9,416 nt of DNA from CAYFZR01 sp964347835 [NCBI: uncultured archaeon] (GCA_964347835.1 CAYFZR010000072.1:1-9416); one strand, 5' to 3'; positions 1-6,839 are shown, counted from the first letter of the stretch. Numbers and translations: made by a program. The notes: a model not told the origin generated them from the letters alone.

Positions 1-1002
1 CATGGATCGGATCCGGATGGAGATTCAATAGTTGCTTATGAATGGAGATCGAGCATAGATGGTAAACTTAGCAGTTCTCGTGAATTTAGTAAAACGGGAT
101 TATCTCCCGGAACCCACACTATTTTCTTTAAGGTTAAGGATAATAAAGGATCTTGGTCGCCTGAAGCACAAGAGACCATAATGGTAAATATAATAGGAAA
201 TAATCCTCCGAACGCGTACATAGATTCTATAAATCCTAGTCCTGCAAACCCAGGAGATGAAGTAAGATTTAGAGGCCGTGGATCGGATCCAGACGGGGAT
301 AAAATAGTTGCTTACGAGTGGATATCAAGCATAGATAAAAAACTCAGTATTTCTCCCGAATTCAGTAAAACGGGATTAACACCCGGAACTCATACCATTT
401 ACTTTAAGGTTAAAGATAGTCGAGGAGCCTGGTCGAATGAGGCTCAACGAATCTTAAGAATAAATAATCCTCCGATCGCGTACATAGATTCCATAAATCC
501 GAGCCCAGCAACTCAGGGAGATAAAATATACTTTAACGGCCATGGATCGGATCCGGATGGAGATTCAATAGTTGCTTATGAATGGAGATCGAGCATAGAC
601 GGTAAACTTAGCAGTTCTAGCACGTTTAGCACATCCAAATTATCACCCGGAACTCACACTATTTTCTTTAAGGTTAAGGATAATAAAGGAGCATGGTCGA
701 GTGAGGCTCAAGGGAATATTTTGATTCAAAAAAATAATCCCCCTATAGCGTATATAAATTACATACAGCCGGGTTCAGTATTCCAAGGATTGACAGTATG
801 CTTTAGCGGTCGTGGTGAAGATCCAGACCGAGATAAAATAGTTGCTTACGAATGGAGATCTAGCATAGATGGCAAACTTAGCAGTTCCTCTACATTTTGC
901 AAGTCCAACTTATCTCCTGGAACTCACACCATTTACTTTAAAGTTCAAGATAGCAGAGGAGCTTGGTCGACAGAAGCTAAAGGAACTGTAGAGATTAAGG
1001 TG
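1..1002 (+). repeat. Tandem array of ~270-bp PKD-coding repeats
   Basis: Units begin at 199, 463 and 733 (each at the AATAATCC codons for NNPP) and are 264 and 270 bp long; a partial unit fills 1-198. The first 77 bases match 541-617 with one difference (T60 versus C600). Bases 118-150 match 658-690 exactly, again 540 bp apart. The partial unit and the unit at 463 are therefore closer to each other than to the unit between them, as expected if unequal recombination or conversion acts in two-unit steps. Confidence 0.85.
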
Positions 1003-1035
1003 TACATGTTAAAACCAATAAAGGCGCCCTCTTAA
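1..1035 (+). CDS. PKD-repeat surface protein, C-terminal part (5' end outside window)
   Basis: Frame 1 is open from the first base, so this is the C-terminal 344 residues of a longer protein; the ATG at 181 lies inside a repeat and is not a start. The protein is a row of ~88-92-residue units, each opening with NNPP(I/N)AYI. Each carries a G.G.DPDGD loop, then IVAYEWRSSIDGKLS, then LSPGTHTI(Y/F)FKV.D..GAWS. This is the PKD-like Ig fold common in archaeal surface proteins and secreted peptidases, where such repeats act as stalks or adhesive modules. The window holds one partial and three whole units. The last is the most divergent: it has DPDRD and two cysteines absent from the others. After it come about 15 residues (VYMLKPIKAPS) and TAA, with no membrane anchor or sorting signal, so any catalytic domain or anchor must lie upstream. 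The surface location is inferred from the family. The fold assignment is confident; the specific function is unknown. Confidence 0.85.
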   Translation, partial: HGSDPDGDSIVAYEWRSSIDGKLSSSREFSKTGLSPGTHTIFFKVKDNKGSWSPEAQETIMVNIIGNNPPNAYIDSINPSPANPGDEVRFRGRGSDPDGDKIVAYEWISSIDKKLSISPEFSKTGLTPGTHTIYFKVKDSRGAWSNEAQRILRINNPPIAYIDSINPSPATQGDKIYFNGHGSDPDGDSIVAYEWRSSIDGKLSSSSTFSTSKLSPGTHTIFFKVKDNKGAWSSEAQGNILIQKNNPPIAYINYIQPGSVFQGLTVCFSGRGEDPDRDKIVAYEWRSSIDGKLSSSSTFCKSNLSPGTHTIYFKVQDSRGAWSTEAKGTVEIKVYMLKPIKAPS

Positions 1036-1090
1036 ACTCCATCTTATAAAGATGTATTGGTTTGTTCGTGTTATCAGATATGTTAACAAA

Positions 1091-1122
1091 CTTTATTTTT
1101 CTAATGAAAATTTTCTTTTCAT
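1091..1122 (+). terminator. Possible T-rich terminator after PKD gene
   Basis: About 55 bases after the PKD stop codon, a T-rich stretch (CTTTATTTTTC) runs into an AT-only stem: ATGAAAA at 1104-1110 pairs with TTTTCAT at 1116-1122. Archaeal terminators are often simple T-runs, so this is plausible. The region is AT-rich throughout, so the stem may be chance. A second weak stem, CATCTT/AAGATG, lies at 1040-1054. Confidence 0.3.
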
Positions 1123-1160
1123 GTAAAACGAATTTTCGGTTCTTAACTCTCTGGAACAGT

Positions 1161-1172
1161 TAATATAATATA
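1161..1172 (+). promoter_or_regulatory. TATA box candidate for Yip1-family gene
   Basis: TAATATAATATA lies about 60 bases before the start codon. A start site ~25 bp downstream, near 1190-1195, would leave a leader of about 30 nt holding the ribosome site GAGGT (1215-1219), six bases before ATG. The match is good for an archaeal TATA element, but the background is AT-rich. Confidence 0.5.
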
Positions 1173-1225
1173 CTCCATGAATTACCTTAAACTTAGAATT
1201 ATAAAAAAGTTACAGAGGTCTGTAC

Positions 1226-1762
1226 ATGAATATGGGTTTGGTCAATAAAATGATTAGAGCAGCCAGATTAGATGTATCACTGTACGAAGAAGTTGAAAAA
1301 GATCCAAATGCTACCACAGAGGCTCTTCTTGTCGTCGTAATTGCATCGGTCTGCGCAGGAATCGGTTCTATCACTGTTGGTGGTTTCACAGGTTTGATCG
1401 TAGGCGTAATTATGGGCGTCGTTGGATGGGCCATATGGGCCGGCATAATTTATCTCGTAGGAGTCGTAATACTAAAACACACCTCTGATATGGGAGAACT
1501 TCTAAGATGTCTAGGATTTGCCGATTCTCCTGCTGTCCTGAACATTTTTGGGATAATACCGTTCCTGGGCGGATTGATTAGGTTCGTAGTCGGTATATGG
1601 TTGCTGGTTGCTTTCGTAATAGCGGTTAGACAAGCTTTGGACGTTGACACAACTAGAGCCATAATAGTTGCAATTCTAGGATTCATTGTATACTTAATCC
1701 TGTTTACTGTTGTGTTCGGAGCTATTTTTGGAGCACTTGGGCTAATGTCTGCTGCTACATAA
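1226..1762 (+). CDS. Yip1-family integral membrane protein
   Basis: A 178-residue membrane protein with the pattern of archaeal Yip1-domain proteins. A short amphipathic N-terminus (RAARLDVSLYEEVEKDPNAT, residues 11-30) is followed by hydrophobic stretches at about 33-50, 54-83, 103-116, 118-134 and 145-172. The only long polar break is KHTSDMGELLRCLGFADSP (84-102), which resembles the conserved loop of this family. In eukaryotes Yip1 proteins act in membrane traffic with Rab GTPases; the role of prokaryotic members is not known and should not be carried over. The start is supported by GAGGT at 1215-1219, six bases before ATG; a second ATG at 1232 is less well placed. The gene appears monocistronic, with its own TATA candidate and a strong T-run after the stop, and converges on the ABC operon. 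Family assignment is fairly sure; function is unknown. Confidence 0.8.
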   Translation: MNMGLVNKMIRAARLDVSLYEEVEKDPNATTEALLVVVIASVCAGIGSITVGGFTGLIVGVIMGVVGWAIWAGIIYLVGVVILKHTSDMGELLRCLGFADSPAVLNIFGIIPFLGGLIRFVVGIWLLVAFVIAVRQALDVDTTRAIIVAILGFIVYLILFTVVFGAIFGALGLMSAAT

Positions 1763-1800
1763 AAAAAAGATTAAATTTTTTTTCTTTTCTTTCTTTTTTT
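1761..1800. terminator. Convergent, bidirectional T-rich terminator
   Basis: Read on the plus strand, eight T's (1776-1783) and the pyrimidine run CTTTTCTTTCTTTTTTT follow the Yip1-family stop. Read on the minus strand, A1761-A1768 becomes an eight-T run about 60 bases beyond the ATPase stop. Simple T-runs are efficient archaeal terminators, so this small region probably ends both converging transcripts. Confidence 0.7.
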
Positions 1801-1827
1801 ATTCCTGATTAGTAGTAAAAGCCACTC

Positions 1828-2574
1828 TTAGACAATTAATCCGTCCTTTAAACGGATTATCCTATCGGCTTTTTCCGCCATTTCAGGATCATGAGTTACC
1901 ATTATGATAGTTTGGCCGCTTTCTTTATTTAATTTGAATAAAAGGTCAATTATTTCATGGGAAGTTTTTGTATCTACATTTCCAGTAGGCTCGTCAGCCA
2001 GTATTAGCGAGGGATGATTTGCAAGTGCTCTTGCAATTCCTACCCTCTGCTGTTCTCCTCCGGACAAAAGTCTTGCTTTTGTATCCAATCTCTCTCCCAA
2101 TCCTACTTCTTGAAGCAATTTTTTAGATCTTTCGCGAGCCTCCTCATCCGAAACACCAGCCATCATCAAGGGAAGCATAACATTCTCCAAAGCAGTTAGA
2201 TCATTCAACAAATTATACGCCTGAAAAACGAATCCAATTTCTTTCAATCTTAAATCAGACCTTTGATTTTCATCTAATTCAGAAATATCTTCGCTTTTCA
2301 AGAATATCTGACCTGACGTTGGAGGGTCAAGCATTCCGAGAAGATTCAATAGCGTAGATTTACCGGATCCTGATGGACCCATTATAGCTACGAACTCTCC
2401 CTGTTTAATATTAAGATCGACGCCCCTTAGAACGTGTACCAATAATTCTCCGATTTGATAATCTCTCACGAGGTCTTTAGTTATAACGATATCTTCGTTG
2501 TACTTTAAAGGATTTTTACTTTCATTGTTGCCGGTTTCATCTGTCTTTTTATTACCTTTAATCTTAATATTCAC
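1828..2574 (-). CDS. ABC transporter ATPase, LolD/MacB type
   Basis: A 248-residue ATP-binding subunit of the COG1136 (LolD/MacB/FtsE-like) group. All motifs are intact: Walker A GPSGSGKST (66-74), Q-loop FVFQAYN with Q118, signature LSGGEQQRVGIARAL (170-184), Walker B LILADEP (190-196) with catalytic E195, D-loop region GNVD (198-201) and switch histidine H228 in MVTHDP. It should dimerise in the cytoplasm and drive the two permeases encoded just upstream. Conserved sequence begins near residue 28; the lysine- and asparagine-rich first 27 residues are an extra, probably flexible, tail. The start codon is GTG, overlapping the TGA of the preceding permease gene as GTGA, which indicates translational coupling; a GGGGG run lies about 9 bases upstream and no in-frame ATG occurs before residue 65. 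This is the last gene of the operon. The transported or acted-on substrate cannot be told from the sequence. Confidence 0.93.
   Translation of the reverse strand: MNIKIKGNKKTDETGNNESKNPLKYNEDIVITKDLVRDYQIGELLVHVLRGVDLNIKQGEFVAIMGPSGSGKSTLLNLLGMLDPPTSGQIFLKSEDISELDENQRSDLRLKEIGFVFQAYNLLNDLTALENVMLPLMMAGVSDEEARERSKKLLQEVGLGERLDTKARLLSGGEQQRVGIARALANHPSLILADEPTGNVDTKTSHEIIDLLFKLNKESGQTIIMVTHDPEMAEKADRIIRLKDGLIV
1837..1859 (-). other. Hairpin inside the 3' end of the ATPase gene
   Basis: TAATCCGT (1837-1844) and ACGGATTA (1852-1859) form an eight-base perfect stem with a seven-base loop, ending about nine bases before the stop codon at 1828. It lies in coding sequence (RLKDGLIV) at the end of the operon, so it might protect the 3' end of the mRNA, or it might be chance. 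Confidence 0.35.
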
Positions 2575-3737
2575 CTTTCCAACCCCCTGATAGCATCGAT
2601 TATGTTTATTTTGCTAGCCTTTATAGCAGGATAGGTTCCAGCAATAACGCACGTAAGAAATGTTACGGTAGAAGAGGTTACAGCTACATTTAAACTATAA
2701 ACAGCGCTAAAATATCCGTAAACGGGATCGTACATAGGATTTAAAATTAAATATAGTATAGCCGAATATCCAAAGATATTGCCGAATATTACACCGAAGA
2801 TTCCAACTACGATGGCTTCTCCCAGGAAAACATATAGAATAAAGGAGTTTCTTCCCCCTATAGCCTTCAATATACCTATCTCGTGAATTCTGTTTATTAC
2901 CGTTATGTACAACATGACCACTACAGCTATTGAAGCTGCAAAAAGGGTTATTGCTCCCATAACGAGGGAAAGAACATAATACTGCTCCATCAAAGCCCTA
3001 ACAAATTCCACTTTGTCAATCCAAGTCTTAACAGTACCATGAACGTTTTGCTGCATAACAAGATATTTCATCTCCTCTGCCTCGTCTGGATTCGTTATCC
3101 TGATGCCTATTTCCGTTGCCTGATCCTTCAGAATAAAAACGTCTCTGATCTCATCAAGATTCAATATTATCATTCCGCTGTCGATATAATCCATATCTGT
3201 ATGGACTAGACCTTTGATCTTGTAGTCTCTTTCAACGCCGTTATTGAAAATAACCTGAACTTTATCCCCTACTTTAGCGTTTAACTTATCTGCCAAATTG
3301 TCTCCCAAAACGATATTTTTTCTATCGTTATCTGATATGAAACTGCCTTCTTGAATTTTAGTAGAAAGTATGGTAACTCTATTTTCTTTCGAGGGGACGA
3401 TTCCAAGTATACTGCTTCTTTCTTCTTCAGTTTTTCTTATTATAATTCCATCGGAATTAATCCTCGGAGCCGCTCCTACTGCTCCGGGCATTAATTTTAG
3501 CTTGTTTTCTATACTTTTTACGTTCGTAACATAATCTTCATTTTCTCTGGGCTCAACGATCAAATGACCAGTCACAATGTTTACCGTCCTGTCAATCATC
3601 GTCTGTTCCCACCACTTCATCGTTCCCATCGTTACCATGAAAGTCGTTGAACCGATGGATATCGCTAATACAAGCAATGCAAACATTTTCCAGTTCGTTT
3701 TTAGATCTTTGAGTATCAAGTAAAATTCAGTCCTCAT
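2571..3737 (-). CDS. FtsX/MacB-type ABC permease, second of two paralogues
   Basis: A 388-residue permease with the four-helix FtsX/MacB layout. TM1 spans about 17-38. A large extracytoplasmic MacB-PCD-like domain spans about 40-250 (MIDRTVNIVTGHLIVEP, then GDKVQV and IKGLVHT beta-strands). TM2 lies at about 255-281, TM3 at about 297-325 and TM4 at about 350-372. Between TM2 and TM3 sits the cytoplasmic segment NRIHEIGILKAIGGR (282-296), the usual ATPase-coupling region of this superfamily. The C-terminus YPAIKASKINIIDAIRGLER matches the family end. MacB/FtsX permeases couple cytoplasmic ATP hydrolysis to movements outside the membrane. The protein is clearly similar to the product of the gene just upstream, so the two may form a heterodimer. 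Its ATG lies one base after the upstream TGA, and its own TGA overlaps the ATPase GTG, so all three should be translated in a coupled way. Substrate unknown. Confidence 0.9.
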   Translation of the reverse strand: MRTEFYLILKDLKTNWKMFALLVLAISIGSTTFMVTMGTMKWWEQTMIDRTVNIVTGHLIVEPRENEDYVTNVKSIENKLKLMPGAVGAAPRINSDGIIIRKTEEERSSILGIVPSKENRVTILSTKIQEGSFISDNDRKNIVLGDNLADKLNAKVGDKVQVIFNNGVERDYKIKGLVHTDMDYIDSGMIILNLDEIRDVFILKDQATEIGIRITNPDEAEEMKYLVMQQNVHGTVKTWIDKVEFVRALMEQYYVLSLVMGAITLFAASIAVVVMLYITVINRIHEIGILKAIGGRNSFILYVFLGEAIVVGIFGVIFGNIFGYSAILYLILNPMYDPVYGYFSAVYSLNVAVTSSTVTFLTCVIAGTYPAIKASKINIIDAIRGLER

Positions 3738-3738
3738 T

Positions 3739-4908
3739 TCATAAACCCCGTATCGCGTCTATTATATTTAATCTGGAAGCTTTTACGGCGGGGTATATTC
3801 CTGCGAGTATGCATGTAACCATCGTTACGAAAGAAACTGTAATACCGACGTTTAAATCGTAGACGGCTGACATATAACCGTAAATCGGATCGTAGAATGG
3901 GTTTAATTCAATATATTTAATGAGGGAAAACCCCAAGATGTTACCAAAAATGGTTCCGAGTAATCCTATTACTATGGCTTCTCCCAAGAAAACATATAGA
4001 ATAAAGGAGTTTCTTCCCCCTATAGCCTTAAGTATCCCTATCTCGTGAGCCCTGTTTATAACGGTTATGTACAACATGACCACAATAGCTACTGCACCTG
4101 CAAATAAGGTGATACCTCCAAACAGGGCCATCTGGTCTTCTGAAAGTTCTATTACTGCTAACATGAATGCTAATTTATCTTTCCAGGTCTTTACCTCTCC
4201 ATGAACGTTTTGTTGCATAACAAGATATTTCATTTCGTCTACTTTTTCGAAATCGGTTGTCCTGATGGCTATTTCAGTTGCCTGATCCCCGAGATTTAAA
4301 ACATCTTTAATTTCGTCGAGACTTATTATGACCATTAAACTATCGATTTCATCGAGATCTGTGTGGACGATACCTTTGATTATGTATTCTCGTCTTTCTC
4401 CATTTCTGTAAGTTATCCTGACATTGTCCCCCACTTTAGCTTTAATTTTATCAGCCAGCTTATTTCCAATAACGATGTTCTCTTTATCTTTATCTGATAT
4501 GAAAGTGCCTTCTTTTATTTTTTTAGAAAGTATAGTGACGGTATCTTCTTTTGATGGAGTAATACCGCGTACTGTACAGGTTTCTAACTCGTTTTTTCTG
4601 TTTATAATGGCTTCTGTATCTATTCTTGGGGATTCGCCAGTTAATCCCGGAATCAAAAGAATTTTTTTCTCTACAGTCTTAACACCATCTATGTATTTCT
4701 TATCGTTCAGAGGCTCTATTACAATGTGACCGACGTTTGTGTTTACCGTTCTGTCTATCATTTTATCGACGAAGTCATTCATGAAACCCATAAAAACAAC
4801 ATATTGCGCAGCTCCAATGGTGATGGCTATTACTAAGAGAGCAACCATCTTTCTGTAGGTTTTTAGATCTTTGAATATCAAAAAGAGGATTGTTTTAAAA
4901 GAACTCAT
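3739..4908 (-). CDS. FtsX/MacB-type ABC permease, first of two paralogues
   Basis: This permease has the same layout as the following gene: an N-terminal helix (KMVALLVIAITIGAAQYVV), an extracytoplasmic domain starting MIDRTVNTNVGHIVIEP, and three C-terminal helices around NRAHEIGILKAIGGR, ending AIRGL. I place the start at ATG 4908 (389 residues): AAGTGA lies just ahead, the gap to the upstream stop is five bases, and the N-terminus then lines up with the paralogue (MSSFKTILFLIFKDLKT versus MRTEFYLILKDLKT). A TTG at 4932 would add eight residues (MEKEKVNS) and overlap the upstream gene by 19 bases; this is less likely. The protein should pair with the other permease and the single ATPase to form an asymmetric ABC complex, as in heterodimeric LolCE-like systems. 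Some DNA stretches are nearly identical to the paralogue although most of the gene has diverged. Substrate unknown. Confidence 0.9.
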   Translation of the reverse strand: MSSFKTILFLIFKDLKTYRKMVALLVIAITIGAAQYVVFMGFMNDFVDKMIDRTVNTNVGHIVIEPLNDKKYIDGVKTVEKKILLIPGLTGESPRIDTEAIINRKNELETCTVRGITPSKEDTVTILSKKIKEGTFISDKDKENIVIGNKLADKIKAKVGDNVRITYRNGERREYIIKGIVHTDLDEIDSLMVIISLDEIKDVLNLGDQATEIAIRTTDFEKVDEMKYLVMQQNVHGEVKTWKDKLAFMLAVIELSEDQMALFGGITLFAGAVAIVVMLYITVINRAHEIGILKAIGGRNSFILYVFLGEAIVIGLLGTIFGNILGFSLIKYIELNPFYDPIYGYMSAVYDLNVGITVSFVTMVTCILAGIYPAVKASRLNIIDAIRGL

Positions 4909-4913
4909 AGAAT

Positions 4914-6155
4914 TCACTTTTTCCTTCTCCAATAGAAGATCCCTAGAATTAAGGCTAATATTACTACTCCAATTAAGATTAAAGAATCTGTACCCTCTTT
5001 TTGATACACTATTAAAGTCAGAGGTTCAGATAAACTGTGTTCCCCAAAATCGTCTCTGTATTTTACAGTTAGAATGTAAGAGACTGTACCGGTTTCAGCG
5101 GGTGTAAAGCTGAATACTGCTGGCGCATCCTCATCAGGTTCTATTTTACCCAGAAAGGCCTTGTTTGTGCCCTGGAAGGGCAGGTCTACCTCTGCAAATA
5201 CGCTTTTTGCATCATCCTTCCCTACGTTCTCCAACCTAATTATGAGATTACTGTGCTCTCCTGCCATTATTTCAGAAGGATCAGATGTTATACTTGCTAT
5301 ATTCAGTTCTGCTCTTCCTTTTATCTGTAAACCTAACATTTCTTCCTGCTTCATGGGTACGTCGTCTTCGTCGGTAAAATTCAAAAGCAAAGGAACAGAT
5401 TGAAGTCCCAATTCTGCTTTATCATTCGTTATGAGATTAAACGAAATGTTTTTCCCCTTGTATACATCTAGTTCCCTTATGAATATATTGTCTGGTCCAG
5501 TGGATGAAAATTCGGTTCCTTCGAGTTTTATTTGGATATTGACGTCCTTTACTTTGCCTTCACCAGTATTCTTTATGTTCATTTGTATATCAAAAGCATG
5601 ACCCGGCTCTACGTATTCCGGAATTTCTTTGTCTACGGTCAACGCAGGCTTTTTAGCATACACTTTAACAGGAATAGCCCAGTTGTTCTTGTATGAAATC
5701 TTATCCCAGTTCTTCCAGGATGGTCCAAGAGTGCTCGGCGCCTCGTACGATAGGAAATAACCAGTGTAATCTGTATGCAAATTTAAACTGTAAGTGTCTG
5801 CCTTTGCGAAGGGCATTACCGAAATAACGTACGAAACAGCGTACGTATCTTCCGGATTCATGGTTCCCAGTCTCATTTCACCGTTTTCTACCTTTATAAA
5901 ATTGTTTCCCTCAAGATTGATCAAAATGTCTTTGGCTGGAGCGCCTCCATTATTTTTTATTACTATTTTTAAAATTCCTGAGTCTCCGGGCTTTAGATTC
6001 TCAGCAGTACCCGTTAAATCATAGTTAACCACCAAGGTTGTGGCCGAAGGTTGGTAAATAGAAGTTGGGATCTGAGCTAGTGCAACAAAAGGCAGGGTTA
6101 TTAATACTAAAAATAGAAGTACCCTTTTACCAATTTTTTCTTTATATTCCAACAT
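4914..6155 (-). CDS. Secreted, membrane-anchored Ig-domain protein (COG1361-like)
   Basis: From ATG 6155 this encodes 413 residues. A signal peptide comes first (MLEYKEKIGKR, hydrophobic VLLFLVLITLPFVALA, likely cleavage after ALA before QIP). Three beta-sandwich units of CARDB/COG1361 type follow, recognisable by repeated phrases: LKPGDSGILKIVIKNNGG, EPGHAFDIQMNIKNTGEG and AGEHSNLIIRLENVGKD. A C-terminal helix (SLILIGVVILALILGIFYW) with RRKK ends the protein. It should sit outside the cell, anchored by its C-terminus. In archaea such proteins are often encoded beside MacB-like permeases, so it may be the periplasm-facing partner or substrate binder of this ABC system; that is inference. The start at 6155 is chosen because AAGGTGA lies five bases ahead and it opens directly on the signal peptide. 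An ATG at 6188 overlaps the regulator's stop as ATGA but has no ribosome site and adds 11 polar residues. Confidence 0.82.
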   Translation of the reverse strand: MLEYKEKIGKRVLLFLVLITLPFVALAQIPTSIYQPSATTLVVNYDLTGTAENLKPGDSGILKIVIKNNGGAPAKDILINLEGNNFIKVENGEMRLGTMNPEDTYAVSYVISVMPFAKADTYSLNLHTDYTGYFLSYEAPSTLGPSWKNWDKISYKNNWAIPVKVYAKKPALTVDKEIPEYVEPGHAFDIQMNIKNTGEGKVKDVNIQIKLEGTEFSSTGPDNIFIRELDVYKGKNISFNLITNDKAELGLQSVPLLLNFTDEDDVPMKQEEMLGLQIKGRAELNIASITSDPSEIMAGEHSNLIIRLENVGKDDAKSVFAEVDLPFQGTNKAFLGKIEPDEDAPAVFSFTPAETGTVSYILTVKYRDDFGEHSLSEPLTLIVYQKEGTDSLILIGVVILALILGIFYWRRKK

Positions 6156-6184
6156 TTTATCACCTTCTTTTTTAGGATTTGGTT

Positions 6185-6685
6185 TCATGGTAATTTTTCG
6201 AGCGGAACTTTCATAAGTAAATCCAGATATTTTTTGGCGCGTTTATAGTCTAGCAACAACTTTCTCAGGCGCTTTAGCGTTTCTTCTATCTCTTCTTTAT
6301 TATCTTTTTCATAAATCGCCTCTAATTTATCTATAGATTCTTCAAGGAGTGGGATTGCTGATTTTACTTCGATTTCATAAAAACTCTCAATCATTTTCCT
6401 AGTTGCAACCATCAGGTCATATTCTGCCTGAAAGTAGGCTTTTTTATCTCCAGGTTTCTTAATTCTCTTAATCGCGCCAAAATTTAATAACAGAGGGATA
6501 TTTTGGCTTACAGAAGAGACACTATAGTCAACACTGTCTGCGATTTCTTGTAAACTCATTGCATCTCCAGAAAAAAGTAGGACACCGTATATTTTCCCGA
6601 GTAATGGATTAAATCCCCATTTTTCTGTTATTTTAGAGGCGTTTTCAATTACCTTGCTCTTAATTTCATCCACCTCGTCTTTCAT
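6185..6685 (-). CDS. GbsR/MarR-family transcriptional regulator
   Basis: A 166-residue winged-helix regulator resembling the GbsR group (COG1510). It starts with a helix (IENASKITEKWGFNPLLGKIYGVLLF, about 13-38). The recognition unit is MSLQEIADSVDYSVSSVSQNIPLLLNFGAI (43-72) and the wing is KRIKKPGDKKAYFQAE (73-88). A long, charged C-terminal helical region (about 90-160, KLEAIYEKDNKEEIEETLKRLRK) probably dimerises. Members of this family bind DNA as dimers and often repress the operon that they lead. Here the gene is first in the ABC operon, so autoregulation and control of the transporter are likely. No Shine-Dalgarno site precedes the ATG, but a TATA element centred about 25 bases upstream predicts that transcription begins at or near the start codon, giving a leaderless mRNA. 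What signal it senses cannot be seen. Confidence 0.85.
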   Translation of the reverse strand: MKDEVDEIKSKVIENASKITEKWGFNPLLGKIYGVLLFSGDAMSLQEIADSVDYSVSSVSQNIPLLLNFGAIKRIKKPGDKKAYFQAEYDLMVATRKMIESFYEIEVKSAIPLLEESIDKLEAIYEKDNKEEIEETLKRLRKLLLDYKRAKKYLDLLMKVPLEKLP

Positions 6686-6703
6686 GCCTATATTTAATTT
6701 TTC

Positions 6704-6725
6704 AAAATATTTAAAGTTTTCGAAA
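6704..6725 (-). promoter_or_regulatory. Promoter of the regulator/ABC operon with TTTCGAAA palindrome
   Basis: On the minus strand, AACTTTAAATATTTT lies with its TATA core centred near 6710, about 25 bases before the ATG at 6685, fitting a leaderless start. Directly upstream, where BRE would sit, is the perfect eight-base palindrome TTTCGAAA (6718-6725). It is flanked by partly symmetric A/T arms, giving 11 of 16 matching pairs around centre 6721.5. A dimeric regulator bound there would block promoter recognition. The operator role is inference. Confidence 0.5.
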
Positions 6726-6818
6726 GTTTAAAAATATTATAATTTTTATTAATTCCGATATTACTGATCTTTTTTTATACTTTGCCTTGCCAACTTTAAT
6801 CACTTCAATCCCGCTCAT
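6711..6818 (-). CDS. Small ORF of 35 codons with strong ribosome site
   Basis: ATG at 6818 reads 35 codons to TAA at 6711-6713. GAGGTGA (6824-6830) stands five bases ahead, the best ribosome site in the window. The product begins MSGIEVIKVGKAKYKKRS, is strongly basic in its first half and ends with a hydrophobic stretch (ELIKIIIFLNF) and RKL. I recognise no family. The ORF lies between the DUF4367-like gene and the regulator gene, on the same strand, and its stop overlaps the regulator's TATA element, so translating or transcribing it could affect the operon promoter. A second copy of AACTTTAAAT (6840-6849) lies about 25 bases before its ATG, but starting there would remove the ribosome site from the mRNA. 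It could be a true small protein, a leader peptide, or the remnant of a longer gene. Confidence 0.42.
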   Translation of the reverse strand: MSGIEVIKVGKAKYKKRSVISELIKIIIFLNFRKL

Positions 6819-6839
6819 TTTTTTCACCTCATTTTTTCC

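Noticed and set aside
181-183. ATG as the start of the PKD protein
   Set aside because: The same frame is open to base 1 and encodes a matching repeat upstream, so this Met is internal and the true start is outside the window.
1210-1686. Minus-strand open frames opposite the Yip1-family gene
   Set aside because: The plus-strand frame has a ribosome site, family pattern and membrane segments; the antisense frames have none of these.
4909-4932. TTG start at 4932 for the first permease
   Set aside because: ATG 4908 has AAGTGA just ahead, avoids a 19-base overlap with the upstream gene and aligns with the N-terminus of the paralogue.
4871-5403. Open frames on the plus strand opposite the permease and Ig-protein genes
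   Set aside because: They lie antisense to well-supported genes and have no recognisable motifs or ribosome sites, so they are shadows of the true coding strand.
6156-6188. ATG at 6188 as the start of the Ig-domain protein
   Set aside because: The ATGA overlap with the regulator stop is tempting, but no ribosome site precedes it. ATG 6155 has AAGGTGA at good spacing and begins at the signal peptide.
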